Below, piece after piece: positions 53,758 through 62,964 of a stretch of 64,000 nucleotides of DNA. Each line of letters starts with the position of its first letter. Positions within the stretch are counted from its first letter, which is position 1. The DNA lies in contig NZ_CP083986.1 in NCBI RefSeq assembly GCF_020172685.1, positions 506,802 to 570,801 of the forward strand, in the 5' to 3' direction. Position numbers and translations under genes: made by a program. Below the pieces are notes generated by a model, which saw only the letters and a program-made list of their open reading frames with translations, ran no database searches and was not told the origin of the DNA. The DNA is from [Mycobacterium] nativiensis. GTDB lineage: Bacteria > Actinomycetota > Actinomycetes > Mycobacteriales > Mycobacteriaceae.

Positions 53758-54561
53758 TCACACCCGGCACAGGAGCTGGCTGTGCAGCAGTGCCAGCCAG
53801 CCGTCCGGGTGATCGGCCCAGTCCCGCCACGCCTGCGAAATCGCCTGCAGTTTGGCGTGATCGGCGGCGCCACTGTTCAGCAGTTGCCCGGCGATGGCGG
53901 ATTCCAGGATCCGGTCGGCCCACATCCCGCCCCAGTGTTCCCGGTCGGCGGCGGTGCCATAACAGGTCGCGCTCGTCGTCGGGGTGACGTCGGTGAATCC
54001 GGCCGCGTGTGCCCAGGCCAACAGATGCCGTCCCGCGTCGGGCTCGCCGCCGTTGGCCCGCGCGGCGTCACGGTAGAGCCGCAGCCAGTCGTCCAGCTCC
54101 GCCGACGCCGGATACCAGGTGAACGCCGCGTAGTCGCTGTCGCGGACGGCCACCACGCCGCCGGGTTTGCACACCCGGCGCATCTCGGTCAGCGCGGTCA
54201 CCGGGTCGGCGACGTGCTGCAGCACCTGATGGGCATGGACCACATCAAAGCTGTTGTCGGGGAACTGCATTGCGTGCACATCGGCGACCACGAAGTCGAT
54301 GTTGTGCTGCCCTCGCTCGTCTGCGCAGGCGCGGGCCAGATCCAGGGCCTCGGGCACCGGCTCGATGGCGGTCACCCGGCCCGGGGCGACGAGGCGGGCC
54401 AGATCGGCGGTGATGGTTCCCGGGCCACAGCCGACGTCCAGCAACTGCAGGCCCGGCTTCAGCGACGGCAACAGGTAGGCCGCGGAGTTCTGCGCGGTGC
54501 GGGAACGGTGGGCGCGCAGCACCGACTCGTGGTGGCCGTGGGTGTATTTGGGGGACGTCAC
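53758..54561 (-). CDS. SAM-dependent methyltransferase, UbiE/class I type
   Basis: This is a 267-residue Rossmann-fold methyltransferase. Motif I is LLDVGCGPGTITADLA, an acidic post-I residue lies in AIEPVPEAL, and FDVVHAHQVLQHVADP is motif IV. The C-terminal third is Trp-rich (REHWGGMWADRIL; RDWADHPDGWLALLHSQ). GTG 54561 is the start. The acceptor is unknown. It converges with the AKR gene (4 bp between stops). Confidence 0.88.
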   Translation of the reverse strand: MTSPKYTHGHHESVLRAHRSRTAQNSAAYLLPSLKPGLQLLDVGCGPGTITADLARLVAPGRVTAIEPVPEALDLARACADERGQHNIDFVVADVHAMQFPDNSFDVVHAHQVLQHVADPVTALTEMRRVCKPGGVVAVRDSDYAAFTWYPASAELDDWLRLYRDAARANGGEPDAGRHLLAWAHAAGFTDVTPTTSATCYGTAADREHWGGMWADRILESAIAGQLLNSGAADHAKLQAISQAWRDWADHPDGWLALLHSQLLCRV

Positions 54562-54596
54562 ATCCGAAACGGTACGCCGGTGAACTCGGTGGAAGT

Positions 54597-56321
54597 TCAG
54601 GCCGGCGCGGGCCGGCGGCCGCGCACCAGCTTGCCCGGGCGGGCCGCGGTGGGTTTGCCGTTCTCCGCGATGATCTCGCCGGAGACGATCGTCGCCACGT
54701 AGCCGTCGGCGGCCTGATCGAGCCGGCGTCCGCCGGCCGGCAGGTCGTAGGTGACCACCGGCTTGTGCAGGCGCAGGTTCTCGTGATCGATGACGTTGAG
54801 GTCCGCCTTGTAGCCGACCGCGATGCGGCCCCGGTCGTCGAGCCCGGCGACCCGGGCCGGCCTCGACGTCAGTTCGCGGACCGCCGCTTCGACGCTGAGC
54901 CGTCCGGACTTGCGATCGCGCGCCCAGTGCGCCAGCACGTAGGTGGGGTAGCTTGAGTCGCAGATCATTCCGTAGTGGGCGCCACCGTCGCCCAAGCCCA
55001 GCACCACGTCGTCGCGGCGAATCAGGGCCCCGACGGTGTCCAACGAGTTGTCCCGGAAGTTGGCCAGCGCATCCAGCAGGATGGCGTGCCCGTCGTCGTC
55101 GAGCAGCCGGTCGTAGGCTTCCTCGGCTGGGGAGACGCCCCGTGCCCTGGCGCGCGCGGCGATGCTCTTCGACGGATCCGGCTCATAGTCGGCGTCGTCG
55201 CCGAGCGGGAACGTCCAGTCCCAGGACTGGGCCAGGTACGCGATCGGGTTGTTCGGAACGATTCTGGCTTGGTCGGCCAGAATCCGTTGCCGCACTTCGG
55301 GCTTGCGCATCTCGGCGACCCGCTCGGCCAGCGGCAGGCCGGCGATCGCCCGGTAACTCGGGTACAGCACGAACGGATTGATGCTCAGGTCCAGCCCGAC
55401 GATGAGTCCGACCGGGCGCGGGAACACCTGCGCGGTGATCGTGGCGCCGGCGCTGTTCGCCTTCTCCACCATGGTGACCGCGTCGCGCCAGACCGGCTCG
55501 CCCGCGTTGCCGATCAACAGGGTGAACGTGACCGGCAGTCCGGCATCGGTGGCCGCGTCGAAAACCTGCTGCAGCACAGGCTGATACGAGCCGTCCGGCA
55601 GGTCGGGGACGAACTGGATCAGGCCACCGCCTCCTTCGGCGAGGCCGCGGCCGATCTCGAGGATCTCGGAGTAGGCGGCGTTGTAGCTGGGGATCTGGGA
55701 GCCGGTCCGGGTGCGGTGGGTGGTCAGCCGTGACGAGGAGAAGCCCAGCGCCCCAGCCTCGGCGGCTTCTCGGGCCAGTGCGCGCATCTGCGCCAGATCC
55801 GCGGGCGTGGCCGGTTCGCGGTCCACGCCGCGCTGACCCATCACGTAGACCCGCAGCGGCGAATGCGGCAGGAACGCCGCCACATCAATGTCGCGCGCCC
55901 GCGCATCGACGGCATCCATGAACTGGCCGAACGTCTCCCAGGTCCAGGGCAGGCCGTCAGTCATCACCACGCCGGGAATGTCTTCGACGCCGGCCATCAG
56001 ATCGACCAGCACCTCATGGTCGGTAATCCGGCACGGGGCGAAGCCCACGCCGCAGTTGCCCATCAACGCCGTCGTCACCCCGTGTGCCGATGAGGGATTC
56101 AGCCGGTCCGACCAGATCGACTGCCCGTCGTAATGGGTGTGCAGGTCGACGAAACCCGGTGTCACCAGCAGGTCGGTCGCGTCGATCACGTGCTGGGCCT
56201 CGCCGGTCGCGGTTCCGAGTTCGACGATGACGCCGTCGCGCACCCCGACGTCGCCGCGGTAGGGGCTGCCGCCCAGCCCGTCGACGATCGTGCCGTTGCG
56301 GACAACGAGGTCGAGGCTCAT
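54597..56321 (-). CDS. N-acyl-D-amino-acid deacylase family amidohydrolase
   Basis: This is a 574-residue metal-dependent hydrolase. The start (LVVRNGTIVDGLGGSPYRGDVGVRDGVI) and TPGFVDLHTHYDG (HxH metal pair near residue 63) place it in the D-aminoacylase/dihydroorotase superfamily. A NCGVGFAPC segment supplies a Cys that bridges metals in D-aminoacylase. GDGGAHYGMICDSS is the late metal/substrate loop. Such enzymes open N-acyl-D-amino acids, but annotated relatives are broad, so the real substrate is uncertain. Confidence 0.87.
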   Translation of the reverse strand: MSLDLVVRNGTIVDGLGGSPYRGDVGVRDGVIVELGTATGEAQHVIDATDLLVTPGFVDLHTHYDGQSIWSDRLNPSSAHGVTTALMGNCGVGFAPCRITDHEVLVDLMAGVEDIPGVVMTDGLPWTWETFGQFMDAVDARARDIDVAAFLPHSPLRVYVMGQRGVDREPATPADLAQMRALAREAAEAGALGFSSSRLTTHRTRTGSQIPSYNAAYSEILEIGRGLAEGGGGLIQFVPDLPDGSYQPVLQQVFDAATDAGLPVTFTLLIGNAGEPVWRDAVTMVEKANSAGATITAQVFPRPVGLIVGLDLSINPFVLYPSYRAIAGLPLAERVAEMRKPEVRQRILADQARIVPNNPIAYLAQSWDWTFPLGDDADYEPDPSKSIAARARARGVSPAEEAYDRLLDDDGHAILLDALANFRDNSLDTVGALIRRDDVVLGLGDGGAHYGMICDSSYPTYVLAHWARDRKSGRLSVEAAVRELTSRPARVAGLDDRGRIAVGYKADLNVIDHENLRLHKPVVTYDLPAGGRRLDQAADGYVATIVSGEIIAENGKPTAARPGKLVRGRRPAPA

Positions 56322-56366
56322 CTAGTCAATCTACGACCGCGTCCGGGCTCGTGCCAGGATGTATTC

Positions 56367-56744
56367 GTGATCGACCACTTGGGCATCAACTGCACCGACT
56401 ACGCCAGATCGCAGAAGTTCTACGACGCGGTCCTCGATGTCCTGGGATATACGCGGCAGCTGGATGTCGGCGTGGCCATCGGCTACGGACAGGGCGGGAG
56501 GCCGACGTTCTGGATCGCCGACGCCGGCGCGGGCGATGCCACGGGCCCCAACCGCGAGGTCCACGTCGCCTTCAGCGCCGCCGACCACGAACAGGTCCAG
56601 AAGTTCTATGACACCGCCGTCGAGCTCGGCGCCGAAGCACTGCACGCGCCCCGGTTCTGGCCCGAATACCACCCAGGCTACTTCGGGGCCTTCGTGCGTG
56701 ATCCGGACGGCAACAACGTCGAGGCGGTCTGTCACCAGGCGTAG
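56367..56744 (+). CDS. Glyoxalase/VOC-family protein
   Basis: This is a 125-residue single-domain VOC protein: VIDHLGINCTDYARSQKFYDAVL at the start and YFGAFVRDPDGNNVEAVCH at the end, with metal-binding His5 and late Glu visible. This subgroup acts as glyoxalase-like or dioxygenase-like enzymes; the substrate is unknown. GTG 56367 gives the conserved start. It is followed 11 bp later by a DinB-like gene on the same strand. Confidence 0.88.
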   Translation: MIDHLGINCTDYARSQKFYDAVLDVLGYTRQLDVGVAIGYGQGGRPTFWIADAGAGDATGPNREVHVAFSAADHEQVQKFYDTAVELGAEALHAPRFWPEYHPGYFGAFVRDPDGNNVEAVCHQA

Positions 56745-56755
56745 CGTCGGGCGGT

Positions 56756-57286
56756 ATGACTGGCACAGACGCAGTCGCCGCTCTGCGGGATCTGCTCCGG
56801 GATGCGTTCACGCGGTTGATCGAGCATGTCGACGAAGTCACCGGCGGGCTCACCGAGCAGGCGGCCGACTATCGGCCGACCCCGCAGGCCAACAGCATCG
56901 CCTGGCTGCTCTGGCACAGCGCCCGGGTGCAGGACATCCAGGTCGCCCAGGTCGCCGGCGTCGAGCAGGTGTGGACGCGCGACGGTTGGGCGGACCGGTT
57001 CGGTCTGGACCTCCCACGTGACGACAGCGGCTACGGCCACGGCCCGGCCGAAGTCGCCAAGGTGCACGCCCCGACGCAACTGCTGGCCGACTACTACCGC
57101 GCCGTGCATCAACTGACCCTGGACTACCTCGACGGCGTCACCGTGGCTGAGCTGGGCCGAGTCGTCGACACGCACTGGAATCCGCCGGTGACGGCCGGCG
57201 TGCGGCTGGTCAGCGTCATCGATGACTGTGCTCAGCACCTGGGACAGGCCGCGTACCTGCGGGGTATCGCACCCGGCCAAACTTGA
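56756..57286 (+). CDS. DinB-like four-helix protein (mycothiol transferase-type fold)
   Basis: This is a 176-residue helical-bundle protein. Metal-binding His residues are suggested by NSIAWLLWHSARVQDIQ and by DDCAQHLGQAAYLRG; the third ligand is likely THWNP. By recall, actinobacterial DinB/DUF664 proteins include mycothiol-dependent S-transferases, so detoxification is plausible. ATG 56756 is used. It is probably co-transcribed with the VOC gene. Confidence 0.84.
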   Translation: MTGTDAVAALRDLLRDAFTRLIEHVDEVTGGLTEQAADYRPTPQANSIAWLLWHSARVQDIQVAQVAGVEQVWTRDGWADRFGLDLPRDDSGYGHGPAEVAKVHAPTQLLADYYRAVHQLTLDYLDGVTVAELGRVVDTHWNPPVTAGVRLVSVIDDCAQHLGQAAYLRGIAPGQT

Positions 57287-57339
57287 CACCTGTCTAGGCC
57301 CGGTGCGATCCCGGTCACAACCGCGACTAGCATGGCGCC

Positions 57340-58863
57340 ATGACCGCCACCACTCCAGCTGCTACCGCTCTTTCCGGCACCGACACCGTGCTCAACCCCG
57401 CGACCGGGGCCGCCGCCGGTGAGGTGCGCTGGACCGATCCCGCCGACATCGCCGGCATCGCCACCGGGCTGCGCGCCGCCCAGCGGGAATGGGAGCGCCG
57501 CGGCGCCAAGGGCCGCGCCAAGGCGCTGGCCCGGTTCGCGGTGTGGCTCGGCGACAACCGAGACGAGATCGAGAAGCTGCTGATCGCCGAGACCGGCAAG
57601 TCCAGCACCGACGCCGCGCAAGAGGTGCCGTTGCTGATCATGATCCTGTCGTACGTGATCAAGGTGATGGACAAGGCGCTGGCCCCGGAGACCCGGCCGG
57701 CGCCGATGGCGGCGCTGGCGATCAAGAAGATCAGCGTGCACTACCGCCCGCGGCCGGTGGTCGGGGTGATCGCGCCGTGGAACTACCCGGTGGCCAACGC
57801 GATGATGGACGCGATCGGCGCGCTGGCCGCCGGCAGCGCGGTGTTGTTGAAGCCCTCCGAGCAGACCCCGCTCACCGCCGAGTTGCTGCGCCGGGGCTGG
57901 CAGACCTCCGGCGCCCCGGACGTGTTCGCGGTGGTGCAGGGTGCGCGCGAGGTCGCCGAAGCGGTGATCGACAACTCCGACTACGTGCAGTTCACCGGTT
58001 CCACCGCCACCGGGCGCAAGGTGGCCGAGCGGGCAGCGGGCCGACTGATCCCGTGCAGCCTCGAACTGGGCGGCAAGGACCCGATGATCGTGTGCGAAGA
58101 CGCCGACATCGACCTGGCCGCGCACGCCGCGGTGTGGGGGGCGATGTTCAACGCCGGGCAGACCTGCGTGTCGGTCGAGCGGGTGTACGTGCTGGAAGCC
58201 GTCTACGACAAGTTCGTCGCAGCGGCGGTCCGCGATGTCGAGGCGCTGCAGATGGGCGCCGGTGAGGGCAAGCACTTCGGCTCGCTGATCAGTGATGCGC
58301 AGCGGGCCGTCACCGAACGCCATGTCAACGAGGCGGTGGCGGCCGGGGCGCGGGCACTGACCGGCGGTGAATGCCCCACCGGTCCGGGCAGCTTCTATCC
58401 GCCCACCGTGCTGGTCGACGTGGACCACTCGATGGCCTGCATGACCGAGGAGACCTTCGGCCCGACGCTGCCGATCATGAAGGTCGCCAGCGTCGACGAG
58501 GCTATCCGGCTGGCCAACGACAGTGACTACGGGTTGAGCGCCTCGGTGTTCTCTCGTGACATCTCGCGGGCCAAGGACATCGCGGTTCAATTGGACTGCG
58601 GCGCGGTGAACGTCAACGACGTGATCTCCAACCTGATGTGCACGACTGCGCCGATGGGCGGCTGGAAGACCTCGGGTATCGGGGCGCGGTTCGGCGGCGC
58701 GGACGGCATCCGCAAGTTCTGCCGGCAGGAGACCGTCGTCGTCCCGCGCACGAATGTCGGTGCGGGCGGCAACTTCTACCACAATTCGCTCAAGGCGCTG
58801 GGCCGGGCAAACAAGATGATCACCAAGATGGCGCTGGCGCGGCCGCGCCGCACCGCGAAATAG
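57340..58863 (+). CDS. NAD(P)-dependent aldehyde dehydrogenase
   Basis: This is a 507-residue ALDH. Conserved blocks are IAPWNYPVANAM, FTGSTATGRKVAERAA, LELGGKDPM (general-base Glu) and GQTCVSVERVYV (catalytic Cys). The N-terminus resembles the succinate-semialdehyde group, but the C-terminal 40 residues (NFYHNSLKALGRANKMITKMALARPRR) add a basic, possibly membrane-associated tail. Its TAG shares one base with the next gene's GTG start. Substrate not known. Confidence 0.93.
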   Translation: MTATTPAATALSGTDTVLNPATGAAAGEVRWTDPADIAGIATGLRAAQREWERRGAKGRAKALARFAVWLGDNRDEIEKLLIAETGKSSTDAAQEVPLLIMILSYVIKVMDKALAPETRPAPMAALAIKKISVHYRPRPVVGVIAPWNYPVANAMMDAIGALAAGSAVLLKPSEQTPLTAELLRRGWQTSGAPDVFAVVQGAREVAEAVIDNSDYVQFTGSTATGRKVAERAAGRLIPCSLELGGKDPMIVCEDADIDLAAHAAVWGAMFNAGQTCVSVERVYVLEAVYDKFVAAAVRDVEALQMGAGEGKHFGSLISDAQRAVTERHVNEAVAAGARALTGGECPTGPGSFYPPTVLVDVDHSMACMTEETFGPTLPIMKVASVDEAIRLANDSDYGLSASVFSRDISRAKDIAVQLDCGAVNVNDVISNLMCTTAPMGGWKTSGIGARFGGADGIRKFCRQETVVVPRTNVGAGGNFYHNSLKALGRANKMITKMALARPRRTAK

Positions 58864-59693
58864 TGCGCGGCCTCACCGCGGCACTGTTCTGGCTGCTGGC
58901 CACGGCGGCATTGGCGGTGACGTTGCCGATGGCGTGGGCGCAGTGCAACCTCATCGACGCCGACGGCTACTCGCGGCTGGCGCGCAACGCCGCCGCCCAA
59001 CCGGCGCTGCAGAAGGCGGTCGCAGCTGAACTGAGCGCCCAGACGGTGCAGCTGATCCGCGCAACCGGCTTCAACATCGACCCGTCCCCGGTCCGGAAGG
59101 CCGCCGCCGAATACACCGCCGGGCCGTCGTTTCCAGCACAGTTCGTGCGGGTCAACGCCGACGGGCATGCCTGGCTGCTGAGCGGTGAGGACACCGGCCC
59201 GTGGGAGATCGACGTGGTGCCGATGCTCAGCGACCCGGCGTTCGCGGAACTGTTGTCCGACTACCACATCGGGCTGCCCGCGTCGATGACCGTGCCGCTC
59301 ACCCCGACCTCCACGGAGGTGTCGCGCCCCGGTGGATTACACCGGATCGCGGTGTGGGGCCCGATGCTGAGCCTGGTGCTGGCCGCGTTGACCGGCCTGT
59401 GCGCGGTGCTGACGCTCGCCGCGGCCCGGCATCGCGGCAGGGCGCTGGCGAGCTTGGGCGTTTCGGGCCTGTTGGTGGGCGCGGGTGGCTGGTCGGGAAT
59501 CGAAGTGGCGCGACGCTACCTGAACCCGCTGCTCAACCAGGCGACCGGCGACATCCGCCGGATCGCCGAGGCCGTCGTGGACGTGGCCGAAAGCAGCCTT
59601 CATCACTGGCTCAACCTGACCCTGGCGGTCGGCGGGGGCATGGTGCTGATCGGGGTTGCGGTCGCGGGCCTGGGCGCGCTGCGCAAATCCTGA
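58863..59693 (+). CDS. Membrane protein with extracytoplasmic loop, unknown function
   Basis: This is a 276-residue protein starting at GTG 58863, coupled to the aldehyde dehydrogenase (TAGTG). An N-terminal signal/anchor (LTAALFWLLATAALAVTLPMAWA) is followed by an outside domain of about 130 residues (CNLIDADGYSRLARNAAAQP and onwards), then three hydrophobic segments (MLSLVLAALTGLCAVLTLAA; SLGVSGLLVGAGGW; LTLAVGGGMVLIGVAVAGL). The layout resembles mycobacterial envelope proteins without assigned function. Confidence 0.8.
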   Translation: MRGLTAALFWLLATAALAVTLPMAWAQCNLIDADGYSRLARNAAAQPALQKAVAAELSAQTVQLIRATGFNIDPSPVRKAAAEYTAGPSFPAQFVRVNADGHAWLLSGEDTGPWEIDVVPMLSDPAFAELLSDYHIGLPASMTVPLTPTSTEVSRPGGLHRIAVWGPMLSLVLAALTGLCAVLTLAAARHRGRALASLGVSGLLVGAGGWSGIEVARRYLNPLLNQATGDIRRIAEAVVDVAESSLHHWLNLTLAVGGGMVLIGVAVAGLGALRKS

Positions 59694-59723
59694 TCGGTCA
59701 CCCGAATGGGTGCTACCGATCAG
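59690..59723 (+). terminator. Hairpin overlapping the stop of the membrane protein gene
   Basis: CTGATCGGT-CACCC and GGGTG-CT-ACCGATCAG form a 14-bp stem with a GAAT loop and a 2-nt bulge. The TGA stop lies in the left arm. No T-run follows. Confidence 0.6.
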
Positions 59724-59778
59724 CCCGGCGCGCTGCCATCATTCTGGTAAGCCGGCGGCCAGGGAGGTGGTGGGTCAG

Positions 59779-60882
59779 ATGAGCGATTTCGAGGCGGTCC
59801 GATTCGACCTGCGGCCCTACCATGCGATGCGCGCCCTGGTCGGGCTGTGGGTTGCGCTGGCACTGTTCGCCTGGCACGGCGCCGGCTGCTGGCTGATTGC
59901 CGCGCTGTACCTGTGTGCGGAGTGCTACACCCGGACGCAGCGGACCGACTGGCCGGCCGACGTCCAGGAATACCTGGCGAAACGTGGCTGGGCGCTGCCC
60001 CGGAACATGCCGGAAGTTGTCGACCGTGACCCGCCGATCCCGTTCCGCCCCATGACTATTGCCGAGCTGTACCGCGGTGCTGTCAAGATCGTGCTGCAGA
60101 ACTGGCCGACTCTGGTCGCAGTGCCGGCGGTCATACACGGCGGGTTCGTGGTGGCGGTGACCGCCATCGCGTATGTCGTCGGGCAGATCTTGGGTTCGCC
60201 ACAGACCGCGAGCATGTTCTTGGGCCGTGACGGTGATCTTCGGCCCGGCGCTGCGGTGCTGATGCTGGCGATATTCATGGTGCTCTGCGCGGTCGTATTT
60301 CCCGGCGACGGGCTGTTGATCAGCCTGGTTGCGCAGGCCGCCGACAAGGCGGTACGCGGCGAGCGGATCCGATTCGACGAGATGGTCCACCGGGCGAAGC
60401 AAAGCGAGCTTGCGGTAGGCCGGTTGATTGTCGTCTGCTGCCTGATCGTGGCGGCCATGGCGCTGATCCAGGTCGCCGCAGTCGTCAGCGGTTTCTATAT
60501 CGCGTTGATACCCGTTGTGGTGGTGTGCGGCGTCGCATCGGTGGTCATCGGAATTCTGCTGAGCATGGCGCCGGTGGTGCTGGTTCTCGAACAGCGGGGA
60601 ATCACGGACTCATTCCGGCGTTCGATCGAGCTCTGCAAGTCCGCCGTGGGCAGGATCTTCGTCGTCAATCTGGTGTGGATCGCCGGTGTGGTGCCGGTGG
60701 TGATGCTCGCCAAGGTCACCTGGGTGGTGCTCGTCATTGCCTCCCCGGTCGTGTGCGGAGTGGTCCGCTGTGTGCAGATGCTGGCCTACGCAGACCTACG
60801 GATGCGCCAGGGTGACTACGGGCAGGAACTGCGGACCGACTGTGCCCGCAACACCGGTGGCGAGGAACTCGCCGGCGGGTAA
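59779..60882 (+). CDS. Polytopic membrane protein, unknown function
   Basis: This is a 367-residue protein beginning MSDFEAVRFDLRPYHAMRAL after AGGGAGGTGG. A short N-terminal membrane pair precedes a conserved-looking amphipathic block (MTIAELYRGAVKIVLQNWPTLVAVPAVI). Four to six hydrophobic segments follow (VVAVTAIAYVVGQIL; VLMLAIFMVLCAVVF; LIVVCCLIVAAMALIQVAAV; VVVCGVASVVIGILL). The pattern recalls the membrane-anchor domain of glycerophosphodiesterase-like proteins. It converges with the oligopeptidase gene (3 bp between stops). Confidence 0.78.
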   Translation: MSDFEAVRFDLRPYHAMRALVGLWVALALFAWHGAGCWLIAALYLCAECYTRTQRTDWPADVQEYLAKRGWALPRNMPEVVDRDPPIPFRPMTIAELYRGAVKIVLQNWPTLVAVPAVIHGGFVVAVTAIAYVVGQILGSPQTASMFLGRDGDLRPGAAVLMLAIFMVLCAVVFPGDGLLISLVAQAADKAVRGERIRFDEMVHRAKQSELAVGRLIVVCCLIVAAMALIQVAAVVSGFYIALIPVVVVCGVASVVIGILLSMAPVVLVLEQRGITDSFRRSIELCKSAVGRIFVVNLVWIAGVVPVVMLAKVTWVVLVIASPVVCGVVRCVQMLAYADLRMRQGDYGQELRTDCARNTGGEELAGG

Positions 60883-60885
60883 CGC

Positions 60886-62907
60886 TCAGCGCCGGCTGCT
60901 CAGCATCCGCCACAGGAACGAGAAGCTCAACGCAGACTTGAACGCGGCCTGCGCGTTGTCGGCCGCTCCGCCGTGCCCGCCCTCGATGTTCTCGTAGTAC
61001 CAGACCCGGTGCCCGGCGTCCTGCAGCGCCGCGGTCATCTTGCGCGCATGCCCCGGGTGTACCCGGTCGTCGCGGGTGGACGTGGTGATCAGCACCGGGG
61101 GATAGGTCGCCGAGTCCGAAATATTCTGGTACGGAGAGTATTTGGAGATGAACTCCCAGTCGTCGGGGTTGTCGGGGTCGCCATACTCGGCGACCCAGGA
61201 CGCCCCGGCCAGCAACAGGTGGTAGCGGCGCATGTCCAACAGCGGCACCTGGCAGACCAGTGCGCCGAACAGCTGCGGATAGGCGGTGAGCATGATGCCC
61301 ATCAGCAGCCCGCCGTTGCTGCCGCCCACCGCGCCCAGCTGCGGCACCGTGGTGATGCCACGATTCACCAGATCGCCTGCCACCGCGGCGAAATCCTCGG
61401 CGACCAGATGCCGCCCGGACCGCATCGCCTGGGTGTGCCAGCCCGGCCCGTACTCGCCGCCGCCGCGGATATTGGCCAGCACGTAGGTGCCACCGTGGGC
61501 CAGCCACAGCCGGCCCAGCACCCCGTCGTAGCCGGGGGTGCGCGCCACCTCGAATCCGCCATAGCCGCCCAGCAGTGTCGGGCCGGTGGCGCCCGGGGGG
61601 CGCACCACGAAGTAGGGGATCGCGGTGCCGTCTTTGGACGTGGCGAAGTGCTGGGTGACGTCCAAGCCCTCGGCATCGAAAAACGCCGGAGCCGTCTTTA
61701 TCTCGGTCAGCGGACCGTCCACCGGGCCGTGCAGCAGCCGGGACGGCCGGTCGAATCCGCTGGAGTCCAGGAAGATCTCGTCGCCGGTGTCGTCGGCGGC
61801 GGCGATCACGGTGTTGGTGTTCGCGGGAACCTCGGCCACCTCGCGCCGCTGCCAGCCGTCAGGCGTGATCACCTCCACCCGGCTGGCCACGTCGTGCAGG
61901 GTGACCAACATCAGTCGGTCGCGGGTCCACGCGTAGTGGTGCAGCGCGGTGTGCGCGTCGGGGGTGAAGACGACGCTCAACTGAGCGGTGCCGGAAAGGA
62001 ACTCCTCGTAATCCGCGGCCAGCAGTGAACCGGCGCGGTAGGAGGCGGTGCCGGTCTCCCAGTCGGTGCGCAGATCGATCAGAATCCACTGTCGGTGCGT
62101 CGAGACCGTCGCGTCGGTGGGCGCGTCGATCCGGATCAGTTCGCCCTCGCGCAGCTCATAGACCTCGTCGTTGAAGAAGTCGATGGCCCGCGACACCAGC
62201 GTCCGCTCGAAGCCCGGTGTGCGATCGCGACCGGCCGCCACCACGACGTCGGTCACCTCGCCGGCGAACACCGTCTCGGCCTGCGCCAGGTCCTGCCCGC
62301 GACGCCACCGCTTCACCATCCGCGGGTAGCCGGAATCGGTCAGCGAGTCGGGGCCGAAGTCGGTGCCCACCAGCACCGTGTCGTCGTCCTCCCAGCCGAT
62401 CCGGGTCTTGGCTTCGGGCAGCTCGAATCCGCGTGCCACGAATTCACGTGTGGCCATGTCGAATTCGCGGACCACCACGGCATCCGAGCCGCCGCGCGAC
62501 AGTGACACCAGGGCCTTGGTGTGGTCGGGTTCGATCACGTTGGCGCCGCCCCACACCCAGTTCTCGTCATCGGTGCGGGCCAGCTCGTCGAGATCGATCA
62601 CCACATCCCACTCCGGGACTTGCGCGCGGTAACTGTCCAGGGTGGTACGCCGCCACAGCCCGCGTGGGTTGTCGGCGTCACGCCAGAAGTTGTAGAGAAA
62701 CTCGCCGCGCCGGCGCACGTAGGGGATGCGGGCATCGGTGTCGAGCACCTCGAGGGCGGCGGTGCGCATCGCCTCGAACTCCTCGCCGGCGAACTCGTCC
62801 ACGGTCGGGGAGTTGTGGGCGCGGACCCAGTCCAGGGCGTCGTCGCCGGTGACGTCTTCGAGCCAGAGGTACTTGTCGTCCAGAGCGTCACCAGCCATGG
62901 AGGACAT
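60886..62907 (-). CDS. Prolyl oligopeptidase, S9 family (Rv0457c homologue)
   Basis: This is a 673-residue serine peptidase that cleaves short peptides after proline. The N-terminal [18 protein letters not shown] and a beta-propeller-like middle precede an alpha/beta-hydrolase domain. The catalytic triad is visible: Ser in GGSNGGLL, Asp in [12 protein letters not shown] and His in IEGGHGG. There is no signal peptide, so it is probably cytoplasmic. ATG 62907 and ATG 62898 are both possible. It is divergent from the aldehyde dehydrogenase at the window end. Confidence 0.95.
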   Translation of the reverse strand: MSSMAGDALDDKYLWLEDVTGDDALDWVRAHNSPTVDEFAGEEFEAMRTAALEVLDTDARIPYVRRRGEFLYNFWRDADNPRGLWRRTTLDSYRAQVPEWDVVIDLDELARTDDENWVWGGANVIEPDHTKALVSLSRGGSDAVVVREFDMATREFVARGFELPEAKTRIGWEDDDTVLVGTDFGPDSLTDSGYPRMVKRWRRGQDLAQAETVFAGEVTDVVVAAGRDRTPGFERTLVSRAIDFFNDEVYELREGELIRIDAPTDATVSTHRQWILIDLRTDWETGTASYRAGSLLAADYEEFLSGTAQLSVVFTPDAHTALHHYAWTRDRLMLVTLHDVASRVEVITPDGWQRREVAEVPANTNTVIAAADDTGDEIFLDSSGFDRPSRLLHGPVDGPLTEIKTAPAFFDAEGLDVTQHFATSKDGTAIPYFVVRPPGATGPTLLGGYGGFEVARTPGYDGVLGRLWLAHGGTYVLANIRGGGEYGPGWHTQAMRSGRHLVAEDFAAVAGDLVNRGITTVPQLGAVGGSNGGLLMGIMLTAYPQLFGALVCQVPLLDMRRYHLLLAGASWVAEYGDPDNPDDWEFISKYSPYQNISDSATYPPVLITTSTRDDRVHPGHARKMTAALQDAGHRVWYYENIEGGHGGAADNAQAAFKSALSFSFLWRMLSSRR

Positions 62908-62964
62908 TCTGGCAACGGCGGTAATGTGATGTGTACAACACCGTCGAAACTAGGGGTTACACCG